Made by a program: the position numbers and the translations under genes
The notes under the pieces: model-generated
What the model was told of the DNA's origin: nothing
What the model saw: only the letters and a program-made list of their open reading frames with translations
The model's database searches: none
Assembly: GCA_045590615.1 (NCBI GenBank)
Contig: JAZNRH010000078.1
Coordinates: forward strand, 1-42,574
DNA length: 42,574 nucleotides
Reading direction: 5' to 3'
Origin: RGIG6353 sp045590615
GTDB taxonomy: Bacteria; Bacillota; Clostridia; Oscillospirales; SIG627
Shown: piece by piece, positions 26,053 through 34,417 of the stretch
How positions within the stretch are numbered: the stretch's first letter is position 1
How the letters are laid out: each line of letters begins with the position of its first letter

Positions 26053-27408
26053 ATGCTTGATTTTGATTTTTTGAGAAAAAGCTATCCCGAATTCATCTAC
26101 AATTCATATTCGGTATCGCAAAACGAAGGGCTCTTAATAATAGAATATAATTTTGAAATCAAAGGACTTGCTACCTTTAAGCCAAGATGGGAATTCCCAC
26201 TTGGCGATACCTGTGACTTGCCCTTATCACTTGTGAATAATATTGCCTTTTCACTTGGTATGGTTGAGCTTGTCAGCTATTGGAAGGCAACCTGTTCACC
26301 TGTTGTAAGGGTATTGCCACACGGACTCGACGGTGATATGATTTTGTGGTGGAAGTCACTTTATTTTGGTGGACTCGGCGAGTTTTTTTATAAGAACTCA
26401 ATCAAGACCGACAGAGACTCGTTTATGCAGATAATTGCCGAGAGCGAGGTACTCTCACCCTCAGCTCCACTCGAGCTTTCGGGCAATCTCGTGCCAATTG
26501 GTGGTGGTAAGGATTCGGCAGTTACTCTCAGAATTCTGAAAAAGCAAAGCGAGCAAATCACTCCCTATATCATAAATAGCAGGGGAGCAACCGAAAAAAC
26601 CTGCGAGGCAGCAGGACAGCTCGACTCTGTTTATAGAGTGAAAAGAACGATTGATAAAAACCTTATTGAGCTCAACTCCAAGGGCTTTTTGAACGGGCAC
26701 ACTCCCTTTTCTGCAATCGTTGCCTTTTCGTCTCTTATGTCGGCTATTATCAATGGCAGAAAATACGTCGTTTTATCAAACGAGTCGAGTGCAAATGAGA
26801 GTACGGTTCTTGGTGAGGACGTAAATCATCAGTTCTCCAAGGGTATCGAATTTGAAAAGGGCTTTATTTCATACCAAAGAAAATACATAAATTCAGGAGT
26901 GGAATACTTCAGCCTTCTCAGACCACTCAGCGAGATGCAAATTGCAGCCCTTTTTGCAAGGTACGAGGAATATCACCCGATTTTCCGTAGCTGTAACGTT
27001 GGCAGCAAGGCTGATATTTGGTGCTGTAACTGCCCCAAATGTCTATTTGTATATATCATTTTGTCGCCCTTTCTATCAACCGATAAGCTCGTTGGGATTT
27101 TTGGCGAAAATTTACTCGAAAAGTCCGAGCTTTTGAAAATCTACGAGGAGCTTTTGGGCGTTCTCCCCAACAAGCCCTTTGAGTGCGTTGGCAGTCGCGA
27201 CGAGGTTGTTGCAGCCTCTCGGTTTGCCATCGAGCGAATGAAAAGGGAAGGCGAGAAGCTACCGTACCTTTTGAACTATTTTGACTCCATCAACCTTAAT
27301 GCTCTTGATATGTCACACTTTATGGGCTTCTACGATGCCGATAACTGTCTGCCAAGCGACTTTGAGAAGCTTGTTATCTCTGAAATGAAGGAGAGATTTA
27401 ATGTTTGA
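26053..27408 (+). CDS. murL: MurL-like UDP-MurNAc-L-Ala-L-Glu epimerase
   Basis: 451 residues. I recognise the family by an ATP-binding PP-loop-like motif VPIGGGKDSAVTL (Gly-Gly-Gly-Lys at 150-153), a Cys cluster WCCNCPKCLF near 325, and the immediately following murD gene. In Xanthomonas, MurL epimerises the terminal L-Glu of UDP-MurNAc-L-Ala-L-Glu to D-Glu after MurD2 has added L-Glu, replacing the usual glutamate racemase route. Here the 3' end overlaps murD by eight bases, so the two are translationally coupled, exactly what a MurD2-MurL pathway predicts. Start ATG 26053 follows ACGAGGAAAC. Family call rests on motifs and context from memory, not on an alignment. Confidence 0.75.
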   Translation: MLDFDFLRKSYPEFIYNSYSVSQNEGLLIIEYNFEIKGLATFKPRWEFPLGDTCDLPLSLVNNIAFSLGMVELVSYWKATCSPVVRVLPHGLDGDMILWWKSLYFGGLGEFFYKNSIKTDRDSFMQIIAESEVLSPSAPLELSGNLVPIGGGKDSAVTLRILKKQSEQITPYIINSRGATEKTCEAAGQLDSVYRVKRTIDKNLIELNSKGFLNGHTPFSAIVAFSSLMSAIINGRKYVVLSNESSANESTVLGEDVNHQFSKGIEFEKGFISYQRKYINSGVEYFSLLRPLSEMQIAALFARYEEYHPIFRSCNVGSKADIWCCNCPKCLFVYIILSPFLSTDKLVGIFGENLLEKSELLKIYEELLGVLPNKPFECVGSRDEVVAASRFAIERMKREGEKLPYLLNYFDSINLNALDMSHFMGFYDADNCLPSDFEKLVISEMKERFNV

Positions 27409-28660
27409 TAAAATAACAGAAATGCTCGATAATAAGAGCATACTAATTCTCGGCTTTGGCAAGGAGGGAAGGTCAACGCTTTCCTTTATTCGAGATTTTG
27501 TCGAGCCTAAAAAGGTTACCGTTGCAGACCGTAACGAAATAAGCGACAAGCTTGACGGAGTGGAGATGAAATGTGGTGAGAATTATCTTTCATCTCTTGA
27601 CGAATACGACGTTATAATCAAGAGCCCCGGTATTGTATTTGCAGACCGGAGTAGCGAGATTATCAAAAAAACCACTTCTCAGACAGACCTGTTTTTGAGG
27701 CAGTTTTCGGATAATACCATTGGAATTACGGGTACGAAGGGCAAAAGCACTACTACCACCCTGATTTATCATATATTGAAAAAATCGGGAATTGATGCTG
27801 TGTTGACGGGCAATATAGGAATACCACCTCTCGACAGCGCAAGGGAGATGAAAAAAGACTCTGTGGCAGTATTTGAAATGTCATGCCATCAGCTTGAGTT
27901 TGAGCATATATCTCCGAGAGTAGCTGTAGTGCTCAATCTTTTTGAGGACCATCTCGACCATTATGGCACGAGAGAAAAATATATTGAGGCAAAGGAAAAT
28001 ATTTTCCTTCATCAGTCAAAAGACGACGTTCTCGTTATTTCGCCCGATTGTAAGGAGCAAATAAAAAAAGCTCCCTCAAGGGTTATTGAGGCAGGTAAAA
28101 TTGATATCGCTATTCCAACAGGTATTTCGCTGATTGGTCAGCACAATTTGTATAACATTTCGGTAGCAAGGCTGGTTACCTCACTTTTTGAGGTTGACGA
28201 CGTAAGCTTCACCGAAGCCCTGAAAAGCTATCAATCGCTTCCTCACAGACTCGAATTTGTTGCTACGAAAAACGGCGTTGATTATTACGACGATTCGATT
28301 TCAACTGTGTGCCAAACGACGATTCAGGCAGTAAATTCAATCCCTGAGGTCAGTACCGTAATAATAGGTGGAATGGACAGGGGAATAGATTATACCGAGC
28401 TCGTTGACTTTTTTGCTAAAAATCCAATTGACAACATTATTCTCACCTATGACTCGGGCAGGCGAATAGCAGAGCTCTTGAGTCAGAAAGGCGTTTTGTT
28501 TACGTTTGCCGAGAATTTGGAGAACGCAGTGCTTCTTGCAGATAAGCTCACGAGAAGAGGTGGTGCATGCGTGTTGTCACCTGCAGCTGCAAGCTACGGA
28601 TATTTCAAAAATTTTGAAGAGAGAGGCGACGTTTTCAAGGCACTTGTCAATAAGCTGTAA
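27401..28660 (+). CDS. murD: UDP-N-acetylmuramoyl-L-alanine--glutamate ligase, probably MurD2 type (L-Glu)
   Basis: Mur ligase of 419 residues acting in cytoplasmic peptidoglycan precursor synthesis. An N-terminal Rossmann-like UDP-binding part (ILGFGKEGRSTLSF) is followed by the ATP P-loop GTKGKSTTTT near residue 111, the metal-binding Glu/His of EMSCHQLEF and NLFEDHLDHY, and the C-terminal domain with GGMDRGIDY and LSPAAASYG. Standard MurD adds D-Glu; because it is translationally coupled to a MurL-like epimerase, I infer that it adds L-Glu like Xanthomonas MurD2. The sequence alone does not prove the stereochemistry. Confidence 0.88.
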   Translation: MFDKITEMLDNKSILILGFGKEGRSTLSFIRDFVEPKKVTVADRNEISDKLDGVEMKCGENYLSSLDEYDVIIKSPGIVFADRSSEIIKKTTSQTDLFLRQFSDNTIGITGTKGKSTTTTLIYHILKKSGIDAVLTGNIGIPPLDSAREMKKDSVAVFEMSCHQLEFEHISPRVAVVLNLFEDHLDHYGTREKYIEAKENIFLHQSKDDVLVISPDCKEQIKKAPSRVIEAGKIDIAIPTGISLIGQHNLYNISVARLVTSLFEVDDVSFTEALKSYQSLPHRLEFVATKNGVDYYDDSISTVCQTTIQAVNSIPEVSTVIIGGMDRGIDYTELVDFFAKNPIDNIILTYDSGRRIAELLSQKGVLFTFAENLENAVLLADKLTRRGGACVLSPAAASYGYFKNFEERGDVFKALVNKL

Positions 28661-28694
28661 CGTTTGACATATAATGCTCCAAAGGAGTGTTTTT

Positions 28695-29165
28695 ATGAAG
28701 AAGATTACAATTGACAGCCTTCACTTTTCTGATAGCATACGTAAATTTGGCTATTCCTACAAAGAGGCGATATTCGACGACGGCAAGTATTTTGCAAGCT
28801 TTCCGTATTTTGATGGGATTGATAAGCTCAACGGGATTATTCTTGAAATAGCAGGCGCTCACTACGCTCAGGGCAGAAGGCTTTTAGTTAAGCTTGCGTA
28901 TGCAGACAGTGAGCACGTTTCGCTCACATTGGGCGACAGATTTGCCATAAGCTTTTCAACAAGCCTTAATACGCTTTTGCCACCGAGATTGATTTTGTCG
29001 CTTACAGGGCTGTCGAAACGTGATTTGAAAAAGCATTTGCCAAAGGGCTACAGGGCGCAAATTGACACTCTTCGCTTTACGGGTGGTGGTGTCAAGCTGG
29101 CAATTTGCAGTCGGGACGACGTTAAAATTCTCAGAATAGTCAAGAAAATAAAGCAAAAAACTTGA
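28695..29165 (+). CDS. uncharacterised small protein
   Basis: 156 residues, no membrane segment or signal. I do not recognise the family. ATG 28695 is chosen because AAAGGAG (28681-28687) lies seven bases upstream; an in-frame ATG at 28674 precedes that site and has none of its own. The sequence is basic and ends in KKIKQKT. A Leu-rich stretch (LNTLLPPRLILSLTGLS) sits in the middle. It begins 34 bases after murD and ends just before the trpS promoter, so it is likely the last gene of the murL-murD transcript. Confidence 0.75.
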   Translation: MKKITIDSLHFSDSIRKFGYSYKEAIFDDGKYFASFPYFDGIDKLNGIILEIAGAHYAQGRRLLVKLAYADSEHVSLTLGDRFAISFSTSLNTLLPPRLILSLTGLSKRDLKKHLPKGYRAQIDTLRFTGGGVKLAICSRDDVKILRIVKKIKQKT

Positions 29166-29189
29166 TATATTTCAGAAATGTGTTATAAT
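29162..29189 (+). promoter_or_regulatory. sigma-A promoter for trpS
   Basis: TTGATA (29162-29167), 16-base spacer, TATAAT (29184-29189) with extended -10 TGT. The -35 overlaps the stop of the preceding gene. The leader is short (~30 bases) with no T-box. Confidence 0.8.
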
Positions 29190-29227
29190 ATTAAGAGATA
29201 CAATAAACAAAGATAATGGAGAAAACT

Positions 29228-30232
29228 ATGGAAGAGAATAAAAAGATTATATTTTCCGGAGCTCAGCCGAGTGGTAAGCTCTCTATTGGAAACTATATAG
29301 GAGCATTAAAGAATTGGGTAGACCTTCAGGATGCATACAACTGCTTTTACTGTGTTGTCGATATGCACGCTATAACGGTAAAGCAGGATGCAGCCGAGCT
29401 TCGCCGCAGAACGCTCGAGACTCTTGCAGTGTACATTGCGTGTGGAATTGACCCCGAAAAAGTTACTCTTTTCGTGCAGAGCCACGTTTCAGCTCACGCA
29501 GAGCTTGCGTGGGTGCTTGGCTGCAGCACTATGTTCGGAGAGCTTTCGAGAATGACACAGTTCAAGGACAAGTCGAGAAAGTACGCGCAGAATATCAATG
29601 CAGGACTTTTTACATATCCCGTGCTTATGGCTGCAGATATTCTTTTGTACAACGCAGACCTTGTTCCCGTTGGTATAGACCAAAAGCAGCACATCGAGCT
29701 TGCACGAGATATAGCCGACAGATTTAATTCGCAGTATTCACCTACGTTTACAGTTCCCGAGCCTTATATTTCAACGGTAGGTACAAAGATAATGTCTCTT
29801 GCAGACCCGACCAAGAAGATGTCAAAGTCCGACCCCAATCCCTCTGCCAATATCAATATCCTTGATACCAAGGACGAGATTATAAAGAAGTTCAAGAAGG
29901 CAGTGACCGATTCTGAGGCGCTTGTGAAATACGACCCCGAAAGACCCGGAATTGCCAACCTTATGTCAATTTACTCTGTATTTACAGGCAAGAGCTTTGA
30001 CGAGATTGAAAGAGAATTTGACGGTAAGGGCTACGGAGACTTCAAGCTTGCAGTCGGAGAGGCTTGTGCAGATTCACTCGGCGTGATCAGAGATAGATTT
30101 GACGCTCTTATGGCTGACAAGGCGTATCTTGAAGCAGTTATGAAGAACGGAAGTGAAAAGGCGGCTAAGGTTGCCTATAAAACGTTGTCAAAGGTTTATC
30201 GTAAGGTAGGATTTCTTCCACCTGTGAGATAA
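29228..30232 (+). CDS. trpS: tryptophanyl-tRNA synthetase
   Basis: Class I synthetase charging tRNA-Trp, about 334 residues. Signatures: GAQPSGKLSIGNYIG at the N-terminus (HIGH equivalent SIGN), PVLMAADILLY and VPVGIDQKQHIELARD in the Trp/ATP site, and the KMSKS loop in KKMSKSDPN. Of two in-frame ATGs (29216, 29228) I prefer the second, because GGAG lies six bases before it while the first lacks a binding site. Has its own promoter; the TagO-like gene follows 17 bases later. Confidence 0.96.
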   Translation: MEENKKIIFSGAQPSGKLSIGNYIGALKNWVDLQDAYNCFYCVVDMHAITVKQDAAELRRRTLETLAVYIACGIDPEKVTLFVQSHVSAHAELAWVLGCSTMFGELSRMTQFKDKSRKYAQNINAGLFTYPVLMAADILLYNADLVPVGIDQKQHIELARDIADRFNSQYSPTFTVPEPYISTVGTKIMSLADPTKKMSKSDPNPSANINILDTKDEIIKKFKKAVTDSEALVKYDPERPGIANLMSIYSVFTGKSFDEIEREFDGKGYGDFKLAVGEACADSLGVIRDRFDALMADKAYLEAVMKNGSEKAAKVAYKTLSKVYRKVGFLPPVR

Positions 30233-30249
30233 TAATAAAGGATGAAAAA

Positions 30250-31353
30250 ATGAATATAAACGTCAATTCATTAATCTACGGTATTCTGGCAGTCCTTTTT
30301 GCAGGGCTACTGTCGTTTACCCTTACACCCCCCGTCAGAGTTCTGGCTCATAAGCTAAAAGCAATAGACGACCCCAAGGACGATAGAAGAATGCACAAAA
30401 AACCCATTCCAAGAATGGGTGGACTTGCAATATTCATTGCCTTTTCGGTTGCAATATTTTTGTTTGCCGACCTTACGCGTGAGCTTGTAGGACTGCTTAT
30501 CGGTGCAACGGTAATCGTTGTTCTCGGCGTGCTTGACGATATCTACCGTCTCAATGCATGGCTCAAGCTCGCAGTACAGATTGTTGTAGCAATAATTCCC
30601 GTATACTTTGGAGTAACTATTAATTTTATAAATCTTTTTGGACATTATATAGTGTTCAATGAAGTTATGTCATCTGTAATCACAGTGCTGTGGATTGTAG
30701 CCGTTACCAACGCAGTAAACCTTATTGACGGTCTTGACGGCTTGGCGTGTGGTGTGTCAACCATATCAGCATTTTCGATTATGGTGCTCGCACTTCTTCA
30801 CGTAGATTACAGCTCTGCCTTGATTGTTGCAATTCTCGCAGGCTCTTGTCTTGGCTTTTTACCGTATAATCGTAATCCGGCAGTTATTTTCATGGGTGAT
30901 ACGGGTGCACTTTTTCTGGGTTATACCTTGGCAACGGTATCGGTTCTCGGTCTATTCAAGTTCGATGCCTTCGTATCCTTCTGGACACCCTTCCTTGTGT
31001 TAGCCCTCCCACTTGCAGACACTATGTTTGCAACTATCAGAAGAATAATTCACAGACAGCCTATTTTCAGCCCTGACAGAGGACATTTTCATCACAGACT
31101 TATTGATTTGGGCTTTACGCAGAAGCAGGCAGTATCGGTGCTTTACGCAATCAGCTCACTTTTTTCAATTTCTGCAATAACCTTTTCCGAAAACAGAATA
31201 GTTCCTTCAATTCTGATAATTGTCGTTTCATTCATTGTTGGAATATTCAATTACAAAATTCTCGTCAGCGATGCTAAAACGAGAAACCAAATGGGACTCA
31301 GACTCAAGAATTATTTTCAGGGACATCACGAGGAAGAAAAAGACGAAAAATAA
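30250..31353 (+). CDS. undecaprenyl-phosphate GlcNAc-1-phosphate transferase, TagO/WecA/MraY family
   Basis: Polytopic membrane protein of 367 residues (about 10-11 helices) that joins a sugar-1-phosphate to undecaprenyl phosphate, the first step of wall teichoic acid or other wall-polymer synthesis. Conserved loops: HKKPIPRMGG near residue 51, VLDDIYRLNAW (DD motif), VNLIDGLDGLA near 160, FMGDTGALFLG, and the His-rich PDRGHFHHRLIDLG near 275 that marks the WecA/TagO branch against MraY. The C-terminus is charged. The donor sugar (GlcNAc expected) is inferred. Follows trpS and precedes an anchored unknown with a very strong ribosome binding site. Confidence 0.92.
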   Translation: MNINVNSLIYGILAVLFAGLLSFTLTPPVRVLAHKLKAIDDPKDDRRMHKKPIPRMGGLAIFIAFSVAIFLFADLTRELVGLLIGATVIVVLGVLDDIYRLNAWLKLAVQIVVAIIPVYFGVTINFINLFGHYIVFNEVMSSVITVLWIVAVTNAVNLIDGLDGLACGVSTISAFSIMVLALLHVDYSSALIVAILAGSCLGFLPYNRNPAVIFMGDTGALFLGYTLATVSVLGLFKFDAFVSFWTPFLVLALPLADTMFATIRRIIHRQPIFSPDRGHFHHRLIDLGFTQKQAVSVLYAISSLFSISAITFSENRIVPSILIIVVSFIVGIFNYKILVSDAKTRNQMGLRLKNYFQGHHEEEKDEK

Positions 31354-31365
31354 AAGGAGGTCGCA

Positions 31366-32181
31366 ATGAACGGCTCACTGTTTGCGAAAATCAGAGACAT
31401 TGTATTGACGGTAGTGGTACTCGTGGTTGCCGTCATTGCAATCGTTTGGTTTATTCATACCTTCAACGTTTTCAAGCTTCCCGATTTCGTTACCGTAATT
31501 TTTGAACCACATCAGCAAACCGACGAGATGACAGACGAGCGAGAGAAACAGCTGTTAAATCTCTTTGAAAACGGTTTTGACTCAGATGACGGCTACGAGC
31601 TTGCTAAGCTGACCAAGGAAAAGGCGAGCGAGGTCTTGTCCTCAATTGTGCCTCTCGACGATTTTTTCTGGGAGGTAGAAACCACCGTCAGCTATGCCGA
31701 CGATACCCGTACTCAGCGCCACAATATATACAAGCGTGGCGACAAGGTGAGAATTGATACTGCCGATGAACAGAATACTACAACCGTTTTCTCCGACGGA
31801 AAGGTAGTAATCTTTAACGGCGATACGGGAGAGAGCACAACCTTCAGTGGCGATACCGATTTTTCATACAGTAATATTATCAATATCGCCTCGCTCGAAT
31901 ATGCTTTGAAGCAACCAAGCTTGAAGGTAGCAGACATTTCGCTCGTTGATATGGATGGTGAAAAATATCTTTTTGCCGAAATCCAAAAATCAGAGATTAA
32001 CGGGGTTGATAAATACCTGATTTCGCTTGAGCACGGTATTGTTATTACAGCATCATCCTTTATAGACGGCATAGAGTATTATTCTCAAAAAACGATTGGC
32101 TTTGATGCTCAATCAATAATTTCAGACGAGGCGTTTGACGTCAGCGACTTGAAAGCAAAAGAAATGCCAAAACACCAATGA
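31366..32181 (+). CDS. uncharacterised membrane-anchored extracellular protein
   Basis: 271 residues. One N-terminal helix (residues ~12-31, TVVVLVVAVIAIVWFIHTF) anchors an acidic, beta-rich outer domain that I do not recognise; repeated short strands such as VSYADDTRT, DKVRIDT, KVVIFNGDTG and KYLFAEI suggest a LolA- or RsiV-like beta sheet, but this is only an impression. AAAGGAGGTCGC precedes the ATG. It is probably in the same transcript as the TagO-like gene, twelve bases upstream. Its last 41 bases overlap a minus-strand gene. Confidence 0.8.
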   Translation: MNGSLFAKIRDIVLTVVVLVVAVIAIVWFIHTFNVFKLPDFVTVIFEPHQQTDEMTDEREKQLLNLFENGFDSDDGYELAKLTKEKASEVLSSIVPLDDFFWEVETTVSYADDTRTQRHNIYKRGDKVRIDTADEQNTTTVFSDGKVVIFNGDTGESTTFSGDTDFSYSNIINIASLEYALKQPSLKVADISLVDMDGEKYLFAEIQKSEINGVDKYLISLEHGIVITASSFIDGIEYYSQKTIGFDAQSIISDEAFDVSDLKAKEMPKHQ

Positions 32182-32431
32182 GCAGATAGTCCTTGTTCTC
32201 TTCAAATAGCAGAAGGAGAATAAGTCCTAATATTATAATATCGTCATTTGTCAAGAAAGACACAAGCTTATCAAACGTGTTTTTATTTTCGGCTGGCTGT
32301 TGAGTGGTTGCGCTTGTGCTTGCAGGCGCACTGTGCTGTCTGTATTGCTCTCTGAGATTGTTGTTGAAGCTTTCTATTTTTTGTTGCGCATCGCTTGGGG
32401 TATACGTCATACCCGTTCTTCTGGAATACAT
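32141..32431 (-). CDS. small protein with C-terminal hydrophobic hairpin, third gene of minus operon
   Basis: 96 residues. A Gln/Ser/Thr/Ala-rich soluble N-terminal half (residues ~15-50) is followed by two close hydrophobic stretches, DDIIILGLILLLLFEEN and YLLIGVLAFLLLSS, separated by KD. This amphipathic LLLL pattern is typical of small sporulation-associated proteins I remember from Clostridia, but no named family is certain. ATG 32431 is preceded by TTAGGGGTG. It is the third gene of a minus-strand set (32999, 32792, 32431) and overlaps the convergent upstream gene by 41 bases. Confidence 0.7.
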   Translation of the reverse strand: MYSRRTGMTYTPSDAQQKIESFNNNLREQYRQHSAPASTSATTQQPAENKNTFDKLVSFLTNDDIIILGLILLLLFEENKDYLLIGVLAFLLLSSR

Positions 32432-32441
32432 ACAATCACCC

Positions 32442-32792
32442 CTAACTCAGAATATTGGCAGCCGTGAGAATATTCGTTATTTTGAGCACCTGAAGAATAG
32501 TGTCTACTATGCCTTTTTTGTCATCGCTTAAAAACGGCCTCAGGGCAGTGAGAAGCGCAATTCGTTCAGTTTTGTTTTTAGTCAAAAACGAGGTGATAGA
32601 TGACAATAAGCCATTAGAGCTTAATGCCTGAATCACGTCGGTAATCTCACTTTTTTCGTTGCTTTCATCAATTACGATGTCAGGCTTATCACTTTGTGAG
32701 GAAGAAAGACCTCCGAGAATAGCCTGTACGTTTTTCATAAGGTCAGGGGAGCTTAGTATTTCATTGATTTTGTTAATCGAGCTTTCGTCCAT
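32442..32792 (-). CDS. small helical soluble protein, second gene of minus operon
   Basis: 116 residues, predicted mostly helical, with no membrane segment. Starts MDESSINKINEILSSPDLM and contains LLSSITSFL and a Leu/Ile-rich tail. The pattern of a short helix ending in SSPDLMKNVQAIL followed by a Ser/Asp-rich linker and two more helices repeats, loosely, what is seen in the 66-residue upstream protein (INGLL..., SEDDIKKISLLM). Not recognised. ATG 32792 follows AAGGGG. It lies between the other two small genes with gaps of only 6 and 10 bases, so one transcript is likely. Confidence 0.72.
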   Translation of the reverse strand: MDESSINKINEILSSPDLMKNVQAILGGLSSSQSDKPDIVIDESNEKSEITDVIQALSSNGLLSSITSFLTKNKTERIALLTALRPFLSDDKKGIVDTILQVLKITNILTAANILS

Positions 32793-32798
32793 AATAAG

Positions 32799-32999
32799 TT
32801 ACCCCTTTTGCTTTTTGGATTCTATAATTGAGCTTGCTATCTTTTGAAGGTCGTTGTTTTTCATAAGCAGGCTTATCTTTTTTATATCGTCCTCACTCAG
32901 CGAGTTAATCAGCTTTTTGACGTCCTCTCCAAGCTCGAAATTCTTGCCCAAGAGACCGTTTATAGTATTTTGAAGCTGGTCGTTAGAATTATTAATCAT
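32799..32999 (-). CDS. 66-residue helical protein, first gene of minus operon
   Basis: Short acidic/basic helical protein, begins MINNSNDQLQNTINGLLG and ends KKQKG, with no membrane segment. AGGAGGT sits seven bases before the ATG at 32999, the best binding site of this operon. Not recognised. It is transcribed divergently from the phosphoesterase; the 67-base gap has no clear sigma-A promoter on either strand, which would fit a specialised sigma factor for this operon. Confidence 0.72.
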   Translation of the reverse strand: MINNSNDQLQNTINGLLGKNFELGEDVKKLINSLSEDDIKKISLLMKNNDLQKIASSIIESKKQKG

Positions 33000-33066
33000 A
33001 GCGTGTACCTCCTGATATTACATCTTATGCCGAGCCCTATACTTTGCTACAAAACAAGGAGTTAAA

Positions 33067-33585
33067 ATGAAGATACTCGTTTTTTCTGATAGTCATCACA
33101 ATATTTCTCATATCCGGAGTGTTGTCGAGGCGTGTAAGCAGGACACTTCGCTGATAGTACACCTTGGTGATATGTGCTCTGATTGCAGAAAAATCACCGA
33201 GCTCTTTCCCGATATTCCGAGTGTATGCGTAAAAGGTAATAACGATTTTTTTGAGGTAGGTATAGAAAACGAATATATAGCAGAATTTGAAGGAATCAGA
33301 TGCTTTTTCACTCACGGACATCAATACGGTGTCAAGGGTGGAATTGGTGGAATATCCGTCAGAGCAAGAGCCTTGAAGTCAGATTTAGTGCTTTTTGGTC
33401 ATACCCATACGCCCTATAAGGAATTGAGAGGCAAAACTCTTTTCTTTAATCCCGGCTCGGCCGGAGACGTCAGGGAAGCCACCTTCGGAATAATTCAGCT
33501 ATCCAATTCGGCAATCCTTTCTGCCGATATTCTCACACACAATTCGCAAACCAACAAAATAGAATTTTTGAGGTTGTTCAGATGA
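33067..33585 (+). CDS. YfcE/MJ0936-type metallophosphoesterase
   Basis: 172 residues of the calcineurin-like phosphoesterase family, YfcE subgroup, which hydrolyse phosphodiesters in a manganese-dependent way. Metal ligands: FSDSHHN at residues 6-12, HLGDMC near 32, KGNNDF near 56, THGHQYG near 80, and FGHTHTP near 111. The NPGSAG turn near 129 is also typical. Binding site AAGGAG before the ATG. Its last four bases overlap the next gene (ATGA). Substrate unknown. Confidence 0.92.
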   Translation: MKILVFSDSHHNISHIRSVVEACKQDTSLIVHLGDMCSDCRKITELFPDIPSVCVKGNNDFFEVGIENEYIAEFEGIRCFFTHGHQYGVKGGIGGISVRARALKSDLVLFGHTHTPYKELRGKTLFFNPGSAGDVREATFGIIQLSNSAILSADILTHNSQTNKIEFLRLFR

Positions 33586-34058
33586 TATACTCTCCAAAAA
33601 AGAACACTACTTACAATTTTTTGTTTTCTCTTATTATGTTAGCCGTTTTCCTTGCAGCGATTTTTGTAACCGACCTTTTCAAGCTTGCGCCTATCGTATG
33701 GCAGGGCGTTTTCTTTGCCGAGGCAATCGTTTTTACTCAGCTTGCTACAAAATATTTTCTGCCCGTTTATACCTATTCCTTTGATGCAAACTCATTTATT
33801 ATTACCAAAACGATGGGTAAGAGGTCGACGGTTGTATGTAATATAGATACCCCGAGGATTTCGGGACTCTATACCTCGAGCGAGTTCAAAAAACAAAAAG
33901 AGCACAACCCCAAAAGCGTGTATAATTATAACGCAAATATGGTATCGTGCTCGTCTTATACGTTGGTATTTGAATACAGTAGCTGTTCTGAGGCTGTGGT
34001 CTTTGAGCCAAGCGCTGAAATGGCAGAGGCTATTCTCGCTCAGATAGAAAATCAATAA
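33582..34058 (+). CDS. uncharacterised membrane protein with C-terminal soluble domain
   Basis: 158 residues: two hydrophobic helices (residues ~14-32 and ~38-58) then a beta-rich cytoplasmic domain (~65-150) of the general layout of PH-like membrane proteins. Not recognised beyond that. Starts inside the phosphoesterase end (ATGA), so translation is coupled and the two may act together. Its last 29 bases overlap a convergent regulator gene. Confidence 0.75.
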   Translation: MIYSPKKNTTYNFLFSLIMLAVFLAAIFVTDLFKLAPIVWQGVFFAEAIVFTQLATKYFLPVYTYSFDANSFIITKTMGKRSTVVCNIDTPRISGLYTSSEFKKQKEHNPKSVYNYNANMVSCSSYTLVFEYSSCSEAVVFEPSAEMAEAILAQIENQ

Positions 34059-34407
34059 AATCGTTTATCATTTTCCTTTGTCCCATAGACAAGGAGAGAT
34101 ATTTTTCAAAGAAAGCGTCTCCCTGCTTAATCATATTTGTGCTAAGCGAAAGTCCGAGGCTTTTCTCCTCTTCGTTTCCTGCACCGATTACGAATAAATA
34201 GTCCTCCATACCGATTTCCTGAGGACTGTTTTCAACTATTTTTTTAAGGAGCTTTACTCGGGGAGGGTTTTCCTGCTTGCAGGTGGCAAGCTTCCTCATC
34301 TGTACGTAGCTGATGTCGCAGTCGTTTGCAAATTGTCTCCAGCTTCTGTCGCCCCTCGAAATATTTAATAATATAGAAAAAATCTTTTTGTTAAATCCTT
34401 TAGACAT
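34030..34407 (-). CDS. small HTH DNA-binding protein, probable regulator
   Basis: 125 residues. The N-terminal ~60 residues have an XRE-like helix-turn-helix (SWRQFANDCDISYVQMRKL, then a recognition-helix continuation ending in LLKKIVENS). The C-terminal half is helical and acidic, ending DFIDFLSERE. ATG 34407 follows GGAAGG. It has its own sigma-A-like promoter, and an inverted repeat across that promoter suggests autoregulation. Divergent from radC. Not a named family I recognise; the HTH call is from pattern. Confidence 0.75.
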   Translation of the reverse strand: MSKGFNKKIFSILLNISRGDRSWRQFANDCDISYVQMRKLATCKQENPPRVKLLKKIVENSPQEIGMEDYLFVIGAGNEEEKSLGLSLSTNMIKQGDAFFEKYLSLSMGQRKMINDFIDFLSERE

Positions 34408-34417
34408 AATACAATCC

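Noticed and set aside
28664..28675. TTGACATATAAT just after murD as a promoter
   Set aside because: The two hexamers touch without the needed 16-18 base spacer.
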